DNA of 64,000 nt. It comes from Flavobacterium chryseum. Its GTDB lineage: Bacteria; Bacteroidota; Bacteroidia; Flavobacteriales; Flavobacteriaceae. Location of the stretch: positions 310,001 to 374,000 of the forward strand of contig NZ_SNWW01000005.1 in the NCBI RefSeq assembly GCF_004362015.1. Reading direction: 5' to 3'. Of this stretch, positions 58,347 through 64,000 are shown in pieces. The number at the start of each line of letters is the position of its first letter. Within the stretch, counting starts at the first letter, position 1. A program made the translations under genes and the position numbers. The notes below the pieces were generated by a model. It was given only the letters and a program-made list of their open reading frames with translations. It ran no database searches and was not told the DNA's origin.

Positions 58347-59531
58347 TTATAATCTTGGATCTAATGTTTTTTCTATTTCTTCGTTGTTGATTCGCTTCAA
58401 AAGCAATAAACGCATCAGGTAATTTTCTTCTTCTAAATCTTTATACGGAATCTGAAGCATTTTTTGGTTGATTTCCCAACCGTTTATCGATTGTTCTATC
58501 TTCTTTTTTACATTCCTTTTTTCCAAATAATGATCAAAATCCTGATGGAAATTCACTCCATAAATCATCGTCAGATAATTGTTATTTCTGACTTTAAAAC
58601 ACGGTGGCAAATTTTTAATGTAATTTTGAACCGGTTTTATCATTATGCCTTCTTCATTTTCATTGGTTAGTTTTTCGAAAAACGAATACATTTCTTTTAG
58701 TTTTTCTTCTCTGTTAAAATCGGTAATTTCTAAATGCAAAAAAGCATCATCGTTCACTAATTTATAAGTCAAATTACTGTTTGGTATTATTTCTTCTCCC
58801 AAAACGTTTACAACTTTTAAAACGGTAAACGGTTTAAAATGTAATTCAGCTTCATTTCCAAATGTATTAATTTGATTATGAAATACTTTTAATGATTCTT
58901 GCTGTTTTGTTACATCTGGTATTTTTAAAGTTGCCAAAGCTTCGTACTGACGAACAATGTGGGATTTATGTTTACTGCCAAATTCCTTTTTGCTAAGCTT
59001 CGCTTTATCTGAAATATATACTGTAAACACCTCCGATTCTCTAACGCTTTCCAGCTTTTCAAGTAATCCTGAAGATTGCAAATATTCATTATGAGTTTTT
59101 AACGCCTCATAATATCCTGTAAATTCTTTTTCGATTAATCCGGCTCCCAAAACTTTCCACGGCAATAATTCTGAAGCAATCAAAATAGTTTCAAAATCAG
59201 GAAATTCAATTACCATTTTGGCATGCAGATCCTTCAAACTGTTTATTGCTTTTTCTATCTCGATGTGATCAATTTTAAAACCATTTCTGGAAACAAAATA
59301 AGTTTCATCAATGTTTCGTTTCAGGTAAATCGTGCAATATGAACCCATGTATTTTTTTTGAACCACAAATTCTGTTACACCTTTTCCTAAATAATAATTT
59401 ACAGCTTCTTCTATGCTTTCTATTTCATTTTTTGCCTTGCTTTTTGGAGCTGGCGAAATGGTTGGTGAAAAATCATTTATCTTATTTTTACAAAACCATT
59501 CTATTCTGTTTCTTACTCTATAGTCTAACAT
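58347..59531 (-). CDS. RNA ligase, stand-alone Pnkp-type ligase domain
   Basis: A 394-residue ATP-dependent RNA ligase. The nucleotidyltransferase motifs are in order: motif I with AMP-accepting Lys60 (VVQKKYMGSYCTIYL), motif III around Glu121 (LIASELLPWKVLG), motif IV EGIMIKP (294-300) and motif V FKVRNNNYLTMIYG (312-325). The wording of these blocks and the DPRL C-terminus follow the ligase domain of bacterial Pnkp (in Clostridium thermocellum fused behind kinase and phosphatase domains) rather than T4 Rnl1. Here it is a separate protein between the hen1 and kinase-phosphatase genes, with 2-3 base gaps, so the three are one operon. Confidence 0.93.
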   Translation of the reverse strand: MLDYRVRNRIEWFCKNKINDFSPTISPAPKSKAKNEIESIEEAVNYYLGKGVTEFVVQKKYMGSYCTIYLKRNIDETYFVSRNGFKIDHIEIEKAINSLKDLHAKMVIEFPDFETILIASELLPWKVLGAGLIEKEFTGYYEALKTHNEYLQSSGLLEKLESVRESEVFTVYISDKAKLSKKEFGSKHKSHIVRQYEALATLKIPDVTKQQESLKVFHNQINTFGNEAELHFKPFTVLKVVNVLGEEIIPNSNLTYKLVNDDAFLHLEITDFNREEKLKEMYSFFEKLTNENEEGIMIKPVQNYIKNLPPCFKVRNNNYLTMIYGVNFHQDFDHYLEKRNVKKKIEQSINGWEINQKMLQIPYKDLEEENYLMRLLLLKRINNEEIEKTLDPRL

Positions 59532-59534
59532 CTT

Positions 59535-60812
59535 TTATTTTTTTTGAATGATTACGGCACTTGTTGGATACACTCCCTTTACACAATCTCCTACTCCGTA
59601 AAATGATTTAGGATTTGGGAAAATTTCATTAATTAACATTACGAATTCGGAATTTGATAATTCAAAATCGTGATCGTCGTGCCTGAATTCTTCTGTCATT
59701 TCATAATTTACATTAAAATCTTTATCCGGCGTTGTTACAAATAATTGTTTAAACTGCGTATTATCGCGAATCCAGATTAGTAATGATTTTGCTTCTTCAA
59801 AAGAATTATGCTCGATAACTTCGCTCAAAATAATCTGACCTTCAAAACCTTTTATTTCTTCTAAATTTTCAACCCAATGCAAGTTATCAGCATTTTCTAT
59901 CGCTATGATTTTGTCTGCAATATGTTTAAAATCAACTTCGTCATATGCGTGATATTCATTTGCAAATCCCTTTTTAAGCAACATTTTAAAATATTGTAAT
60001 TCGCCACAGCCAAAATCTAAAACCGGTTCATCAAAATTGATTTTGCTACAAATAAATTCTTTTCTGGATTGATGCGTATCTGTAAAAACAAATTGAACTT
60101 CGTTGTCAAAATACGCTTCTAACTGTGGTTTGAATTTTTCAAATTGAACCGGAGAACGCATTATTCTTTTTATAAAAAGGTAAAACACGAAATACGGAAT
60201 ACCCGAAATATTGGTTAACATCGTGATATGTTTTTGAATAAAATAATCATCGATATAAGTGTAAACCGCATATTTATTTGTAAAGTGCGAAAACAAGGCC
60301 ACAAGCGAAAATTTCTGCAATGCTTCTCTCACTGTTTTTCCTCCTATTTTTAATTCGAAATTATTACCTATTTTATGGTTTAATGAAATTCCGTCAATGT
60401 ATTTGGACAAAAGATAATTTCCGTTTTTATACCAACCAGAATCGATAAAAAAAGTAGCAACTTCTATCGTACATTTTTCTGTATCAATTTCATTGTAATT
60501 TTTGTCTAACCATGAAATTACTGTTTCATTCAAACTTGCATTTTCTTTATATAGATGATTAAAAAATTCGGTTGCTATATTCAAAGCTAACAATGGGCTA
60601 CAGTAACTTTGAAAATCAATTTGATTTCCTTCTTCGGGCAAATAACTGTTTTTGCCATCCAGAAAGACACAATGATATTCAAAAGCAGAAATAACATTTC
60701 CTGTAATAATTCCGTTTTTTAATTCTTTTAAATAGAGACCCTGATCCGTATTTGGATTTTTATAAAGGATATCTAAAAAGTATTTGTTCTCTGATTTAAG
60801 TTTTATAATCAT
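59535..60812 (-). CDS. hen1: Hen1-type RNA 3'-terminal ribose 2'-O-methyltransferase
   Basis: A 425-residue protein. Its N-terminal half resembles the bacterial Hen1 N-domain that activates Pnkp ligase (DILYKNPNTDQGLYLKELKN, then EYHCVFLD). The C-terminal half is a methyltransferase with SAM motif VLDFGCGELQYFK (266-273) and the metal-binding Hen1 signature ExxEH (EVIEH, Glu331-His335) plus FRHDDHDFE (His378, His381). Bacterial Hen1 methylates the 2'-OH of a cut RNA 3' end before sealing, which protects the repaired junction from being cut again. The ATG at 60812 is chosen: a promoter -7 box at 60832-60839 lies inside the longer GTG-started frame. Confidence 0.93.
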   Translation of the reverse strand: MIIKLKSENKYFLDILYKNPNTDQGLYLKELKNGIITGNVISAFEYHCVFLDGKNSYLPEEGNQIDFQSYCSPLLALNIATEFFNHLYKENASLNETVISWLDKNYNEIDTEKCTIEVATFFIDSGWYKNGNYLLSKYIDGISLNHKIGNNFELKIGGKTVREALQKFSLVALFSHFTNKYAVYTYIDDYFIQKHITMLTNISGIPYFVFYLFIKRIMRSPVQFEKFKPQLEAYFDNEVQFVFTDTHQSRKEFICSKINFDEPVLDFGCGELQYFKMLLKKGFANEYHAYDEVDFKHIADKIIAIENADNLHWVENLEEIKGFEGQIILSEVIEHNSFEEAKSLLIWIRDNTQFKQLFVTTPDKDFNVNYEMTEEFRHDDHDFELSNSEFVMLINEIFPNPKSFYGVGDCVKGVYPTSAVIIQKK

Positions 60813-60831
60813 TGTGTTTATTTTTGTTTGA

Positions 60832-60839
60832 CAAATATA
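60832..60839 (-). promoter_or_regulatory. Putative -7 box of the hen1 operon
   Basis: On the minus strand this reads TATATTTG, a match to TAnnTTTG, 19 bases ahead of the ATG. No good -33 element is found at the right spacing; instead the tandem repeat at 60850-60875 occupies that place, which suggests an activator-dependent promoter. Confidence 0.6.
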
Positions 60840-60849
60840 GATTTTCACC

Positions 60850-60875
60850 TACGCAATTATTTTGCGCAGTTAAAT
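60850..60875. promoter_or_regulatory. Operator-like tandem 13-bp repeat upstream of hen1
   Basis: Two 13-mers in direct succession, TACGCAATTATTT then TGCGCAGTTAAAT (plus strand), match the pair at 61318-61343 closely. The element ends about 10 bases upstream of the -7 box of the hen1 operon. Confidence 0.7.
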
Positions 60876-60918
60876 TAAATTTTCTTCTTCTCTATTAAAC
60901 GGTTTTTCAAATGTAGGA

Positions 60919-61018
60919 TATCATTTTGACGGGGGAGAAATCTCCTTGAGAGGCTCAACAAAGATTGGGCTTTCGTTGCGGAGCTACTTTCGGAGATTTC
61001 TCGTGCCTCGAAATGACA
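60919..61018. repeat. Degenerate dispersed palindrome between the tRNA and hen1
   Basis: The left arm (TATCATTTTGACGGGGGAGA on) and right arm (to ...CCTCGAAATGACA, 60992-61018) are complementary with several mismatches. It is a decayed member of the GTCATTTCGACG family, and may act as terminator of the tRNA transcript. Confidence 0.82.
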
Positions 61019-61056
61019 AACAGTACGTTTACAGCTTTAATATAGACTATTAATAG

Positions 61057-61174
61057 TGAAGCAGATGGGATTCGAACCCACGACCCGGACATTAAAAGTG
61101 TACGAAGTAAGTTTTGATTGACCTTTTAAGGATAATTTCAAAACTACCTGCTCTAACCGCTGAGCTACTGCCTC
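61057..61174 (-). tRNA. tRNA-Lys (TTT) gene interrupted by a 45-nt insertion
   Basis: On the minus strand the acceptor stem GAGGCAG pairs with CTGCTTC, discriminator A (no CCA encoded). Positions 8-9 are TA and the D stem is GCTC/GAGC. The T arm is GTGGG-TTCGAAT-CCCAT, and the variable loop is GGGTC. The anticodon loop is CTTTTAA (anticodon TTT at 61094-61096) with 3' stem TGTCC. The 5' stem should be GGACA, but GG (61147-61148) and ACA (61099-61101) are separated by 45 extra nucleotides (61102-61146). With the insertion removed, a regular tRNA-Lys cloverleaf forms. It lies upstream of hen1 on the same strand. Confidence 0.88.
61102..61146 (-). other. Intron-like 45-nt insertion between tRNA positions 28 and 29
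   Basis: The insertion sits in the 5' strand of the anticodon stem. Its bases TAGTTTTGA pair with TCAAAACTTA, extended by G28 to ten pairs with one bulged T. The apex contains CCTTAAAAGG, which can fold further. Five unpaired bases (TTCGT) join it to the 3' exon. The junction position is unambiguous because only GG + ACA restores pairing with TGTCC. It is far too short for a group I or II intron. Confidence 0.85.
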
Positions 61175-61317
61175 ATAATATTTGAATAAAAAGGTAATGG
61201 TATAAGTGTGTACGTGGAAAGAGTTTCAAAGTAACTTAAAACTTGACCTGCTTTATTCAATTTTTTATTTTCAATGAACGTTTGTTTTTATTTCCTGAAC
61301 AAAGATTTCAAAAGCAG

Positions 61318-61343
61318 TGCGCAGTTATTTTGCGCAGTTAAAA
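61318..61343. promoter_or_regulatory. Operator-like tandem 13-bp repeat upstream of the HD gene
   Basis: TGCGCAGTTATTT followed immediately by TGCGCAGTTAAAA. The -33 TTTG of the HD promoter (61329-61332) lies inside it. The only similar element in this region is in front of hen1 (60850-60875). Confidence 0.75.
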
Positions 61344-61359
61344 AGAAATGTTATTTTTG
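61329..61359 (+). promoter_or_regulatory. Promoter of the HD-domain gene
   Basis: TTTG at 61329-61332, 19-base spacer, TATTTTTG at 61352-61359: a full match to the Bacteroidota consensus, 13 bases ahead of the start codon. Confidence 0.78.
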
Positions 61360-61372
61360 AGTAAAAAAGAAT

Positions 61373-61987
61373 ATGAACCTGAAGGAAAAATTCACGGAAT
61401 TACTGACTGATATTGGTTTTGAAAAAAATGAAATCCAAAAAAATTGGCTGGATTTAGAAAAGGCATATTCTAAAAAATCAAGATATTATCACAACTTGAC
61501 ACATATAAAGAATATGGTTAAGAGTTTTGAATCTTATTCTGATAAACTTCAAAAGCGTAATGAAATATTATTTTCTATTTTTTATCACGATTATATTTAT
61601 TCGAGCAGTAAAAAAGATAATGAACTCAAAAGTGCTGAATTTGCATTGTCTGTTTTGTCTGAAAATATTCAACTTGACAGAAAATTAGTTTTTGATGCCA
61701 TTCTTGCGACACAACAACATCAAAAAAATATAGTTGAAGATATTAATTGGCTAATCGATTTTGATTTGAAGATTCTCGCCCGAGACTGGAATGAATATCA
61801 AATTTATTTTGAACAGATTCGAAAAGAATATCGCATTTATCCTGATTTTCTATACAAACCAGGACGCGCAAAAGCTTTAAAGCATTTTTTGGAAAATGAT
61901 TTTATATTTCAAACCGAGGAATTCAGGAGTTTGTATGAAGAAAAAGCGAGATTGAATATTGAGAAAGAGATTTTGTTATTACAATAG
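61373..61987 (+). CDS. HD-domain predicted metal-dependent phosphohydrolase
   Basis: A 204-residue protein of the COG4339 type. Metal-ligand motifs are RYYHNLTHIKNM and IFYHDYIYSSS (the HD pair), followed by KSAEFALSVL and ILATQQHQK; WLIDFDLKILARDWNEY is typical for the family. Substrates of the family are not established. It is divergent from the hen1 operon, and its promoter carries the same 13-bp tandem element, so it is likely a member of the same regulon. It might act on RNA ends or a nucleotide signal, but that is speculation. Confidence 0.85.
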   Translation: MNLKEKFTELLTDIGFEKNEIQKNWLDLEKAYSKKSRYYHNLTHIKNMVKSFESYSDKLQKRNEILFSIFYHDYIYSSSKKDNELKSAEFALSVLSENIQLDRKLVFDAILATQQHQKNIVEDINWLIDFDLKILARDWNEYQIYFEQIRKEYRIYPDFLYKPGRAKALKHFLENDFIFQTEEFRSLYEEKARLNIEKEILLLQ

Positions 61988-62002
61988 AAACATTGAAAAA
62001 TA

Positions 62003-62054
62003 AAGACACGAAATCGCAAAGTTTTAATTTATTTACTTTGCGATTTCGTGTCTT
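62003..62054. repeat. Perfect palindrome between convergent genes
   Basis: 20-bp perfect arms (AAGACACGAAATCGCAAAGT / ACTTTGCGATTTCGTGTCTT) with a 12-base loop. It lies between the HD gene and the PorP/SprF gene and could terminate transcription from both sides. Confidence 0.94.
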
Positions 62055-62079
62055 AGTCTGAAATTATTTGATATTGAAT

Positions 62080-63084
62080 TTAATTTTTGCCTTCGTAATT
62101 AGGACAGCCAAAGCATTTTTTTGCTAAGCTAAATTGATAGGTTAAAGAGAGTTCATAAATCCCACCGGTTTTTCCAATGTTAGTAGTATTTAAATCATAA
62201 GATAATCCCAATCGTAAATTTTCATATTGCAATCCGGTAAATAAGTTTACTGATGTTAGTAAATTCCCATTCATTCCGTTTTTTGCCGGATTTGTAACAG
62301 CTGTTGCTCCAAAGAATATTTTTTCGAATAAAATCGAAGCTCCGAGATCTAATCGGTTATAACGGCCTTGCTGCATGTAGTTTGAGGTTACAAAAAACTT
62401 GGTTTCATACGGCAACAATACTGCATCTATATAATCTGCAATAAGAAATTCATAACCGGCGCTTAAAGAGAAAAATGTATTTAAAGGGACATTTCCTTCT
62501 GAACTAAAGGCGATATTTGGCTTGTTAAGGTGTTTCATCGAAAGTCCAATCCAGACTTCATCGGTATTGAAAACCATTCCTGCCGAAACATCCAGAAAGT
62601 TCACTTTTCTATTTAGTAATATTGGATCCATCGAACTTGGGTTTATAACGCCCGTTCCTATATTAATTTGATCTTCTAATAATAAATTCTGAAATGCAAA
62701 AGATTTAATTCCGTAACCAACTTCAACTGCCGGCCTAAATTCCCAATAATCGTTTAATCGCACTTTGTAAGCATAATTGGCATTGATTTCAGAAAAATTA
62801 TAGCTTGTTACATTTTCTCTTTGATTTAAAAAACTGATACCAAAACCACTATTGATGTCATCACTCCAGGTATTTACGAATGCATAATCTGTATCTATTC
62901 TAAGATCAAGATCTGGCCATTGCTCGCGGTGAATGATACCTGCATAAGTGGTTTCCATAAAGCCTGAAAATCCTGGATTTAGCGTTTCGGGAATTAAAAA
63001 ATATTGTGTAAAAATGGGATCCTGCGCTCTTGCCTGCGAAAAAAAGCAACATGTTATTATTATAAAAAATAGTTTTAATTTCAT
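62080..63084 (-). CDS. PorP/SprF-family type IX secretion membrane protein
   Basis: A 334-residue outer-membrane beta-barrel protein. The signal peptide ends near SQARAQ; the mature start DPIFTQYFLIPETLNPGFSG is the family hallmark. Later barrel strands include VSAGMVFNTDEVWIGLSMKH, and the end is LRLGLSYDLNTTNIGKTGG then IYELSLTYQF. PorP/SprF-like proteins help secrete or anchor T9SS type B adhesins encoded just upstream, as here: the adhesin gene ends 15 bases before this start codon. Confidence 0.93.
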   Translation of the reverse strand: MKLKLFFIIITCCFFSQARAQDPIFTQYFLIPETLNPGFSGFMETTYAGIIHREQWPDLDLRIDTDYAFVNTWSDDINSGFGISFLNQRENVTSYNFSEINANYAYKVRLNDYWEFRPAVEVGYGIKSFAFQNLLLEDQINIGTGVINPSSMDPILLNRKVNFLDVSAGMVFNTDEVWIGLSMKHLNKPNIAFSSEGNVPLNTFFSLSAGYEFLIADYIDAVLLPYETKFFVTSNYMQQGRYNRLDLGASILFEKIFFGATAVTNPAKNGMNGNLLTSVNLFTGLQYENLRLGLSYDLNTTNIGKTGGIYELSLTYQFSLAKKCFGCPNYEGKN

Positions 63085-63099
63085 TGTAAATCTTGTTGC

Positions 63100-64000
63100 T
63101 TATTTAATTAATGTGAAGGCTCCTTTTTCTGTAACCGTATGGTTGTAAAAGGTTTTTAAGGTAATTTTGTAATAATAGTTACCGTTTTCGGCTTCTAAAT
63201 CTTTTACCCTTCCATTCCATCCTCGAATATTAGTCCCGGTTTCTGAATATACAACTGCACCCCACGTATCAAAAACGTCAAGCGTAATGTTAGACAATCC
63301 TAAAAATACAGGCGCAAAAGTGTCGTTAATGCCATCATTATTTGGTGTAAATGCATTTGGCATAATGATACTGTATCCTTTTTCTACTTTTATCGTAGCG
63401 CTATAACTGTATTGACATCCAAAAGGATAATTTACCGTTTGTTTTATGGTATACGTTCCAACTCTTGTATAAATATGTTCCGGATTTTCTTCTGTTGAAA
63501 AATTACCATCTCCAAAATCCCATGATGTACTGGTAAAATCACCTGTCGCCAGATTTGTAAATTTCACGGGATCATAAATAGAATATAAATCAAACATTTC
63601 TTTACCGTAAGAACTTGTTGCGAAATTGGCCTCACCTAAAACCGGTGTATCAACATTGTACGGATAATCGGCAGTACAGCCAAAACTATCTGTAACACTA
63701 AAAATGATTAAACCGTTATTTTCAGTATTCATAATTTCATTATTATCCCCACTAACAACACCGTCTGACCATGTTAAAGTATAAGGCGGAATTCCTCCTT
63801 TTACATGCCCAACGAAGGTTTGTTTTACAAATTTGGTATCGCAATTAAAATCGGTTAAAACTTCAATTGTTGGTGTCAATTGATCAAATCGGGTAATTTG
63901 CCAGGTTTCTGATTGTTTACAGCCATTAGTATCTGTTACTACAACAGTATAATTTCCGGGTACAAGATTTACTAAATCTTCGGTTCTTTGCCCGTTCGAC
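63100..64000 (-). CDS. Large T9SS type B adhesin, C-terminal part (5' end outside window)
   Basis: The frame is open to the window edge, so the true start lies beyond 64000. Visible parts, from the upstream end, are SprB-type repeats (LVPGNYTVVVTDTNGC; GGIPPYTLTWSDGV), a PKD-like domain (STSWDFGDGNFSTEENPEHI) and the C-terminal gliding-motility-associated type B sorting domain (IIMPNAFTPNNDGINDTFAP to TVTEKGAFTLIK). Such proteins are surface adhesins for gliding or attachment. The partner PorP/SprF gene follows at once. Confidence 0.92.
   Translation of the reverse strand, partial: SNGQRTEDLVNLVPGNYTVVVTDTNGCKQSETWQITRFDQLTPTIEVLTDFNCDTKFVKQTFVGHVKGGIPPYTLTWSDGVVSGDNNEIMNTENNGLIIFSVTDSFGCTADYPYNVDTPVLGEANFATSSYGKEMFDLYSIYDPVKFTNLATGDFTSTSWDFGDGNFSTEENPEHIYTRVGTYTIKQTVNYPFGCQYSYSATIKVEKGYSIIMPNAFTPNNDGINDTFAPVFLGLSNITLDVFDTWGAVVYSETGTNIRGWNGRVKDLEAENGNYYYKITLKTFYNHTVTEKGAFTLIK

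Noticed and set aside
60813..60848. GTG start for hen1 at 60848
   Set aside because: A promoter -7 box (60832-60839) lies inside the extension, and the ATG at 60812 matches the usual Hen1 N-terminus.
61102..61146. Group I or group II intron in the tRNA
   Set aside because: 45 nt is far below the minimum for a self-splicing intron, and no core elements are present.
61057..61174. Ordinary tRNA with a long variable arm (Leu/Ser/Tyr type)
   Set aside because: The extra bases lie 5' of the anticodon loop, in the anticodon stem; the variable loop is a normal 5 nt and the anticodon is TTT.

Overview
The window looks like a chromosome segment of a Flavobacterium-like member of the Bacteroidota. The DNA is AT-rich. 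Where a promoter can be read it has the Bacteroidota form TTTG-N19/20-TAnnTTTG, as in front of purL. Secreted proteins carry type IX secretion (T9SS) sorting domains, and there is a PorP/SprF-type protein beside a gliding-type adhesin. Many intergenic gaps hold dispersed palindromic repeats. The organism is inferred from these features, not from a database match.

Layout. 1-4 kb: end of an ABC exporter, a degenerate HNH/NUMOD4-like protein, a triplicated intergenic repeat, lpdA and a small acidic protein. 4.4-7.4 kb: two DUF1254/DUF1214 lipoproteins bracketed by identical terminators. 7.5-21.4 kb: mostly plus-strand, small accessory or stress-type genes (arginase family, TPM, SUFU, CPBP protease, NAD(P)H oxidoreductase, SRPBCC x2, NmrA-like plus AraC regulator, serine hydrolase, DUF1801 x2, MBL hydrolase, lactonase, GNAT, LOG, 2H phosphoesterase). 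21.5-26.1 kb: minus-strand VOC protein, three poorly known genes and a CPA2 antiporter. 26.4-51.7 kb: mainly housekeeping genes (sdaA, panB, RluA-type synthase, aldehyde dehydrogenase, hybrid histidine kinase, zinc metallopeptidase, tRNA-His, bshB1, menF plus thioesterase, secreted endonuclease I, purL, acyl-CoA ligase). Between panB and the RluA gene lies a 547-bp cassette with 45-bp terminal inverted repeats around a four-helix-bundle (23S IVP-like) gene.

52.7-62 kb holds the most unusual locus, an RNA-repair island. Reading along the minus strand it contains: a tRNA-Lys(UUU) gene whose anticodon stem is interrupted by a 45-nt insertion; a Hen1-type RNA 3'-end 2'-O-methyltransferase; a stand-alone RNA ligase matching the ligase domain of bacterial Pnkp; a full-length homologue of phage T4 polynucleotide kinase-phosphatase; an RlaP-type nucleotidyltransferase; an OLD-family ATPase-TOPRIM protein; a parvulin-like protein; and a second RlaP-type nucleotidyltransferase. 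Divergent from it is an HD-domain phosphohydrolase gene. Its promoter and the hen1 promoter share an operator-like tandem 13-bp repeat, which suggests common control. T4 Pnk and ligase are known to repair tRNA-Lys cut in the anticodon loop, so an interrupted tRNA-Lys next to kinase-phosphatase, ligase and methyltransferase genes suggests a dedicated tRNA splicing, repair or decoy system. That function is inference.

62-64 kb: a PorP/SprF-family outer-membrane protein and the C-terminal end of a large T9SS type B adhesin, which runs off the window.
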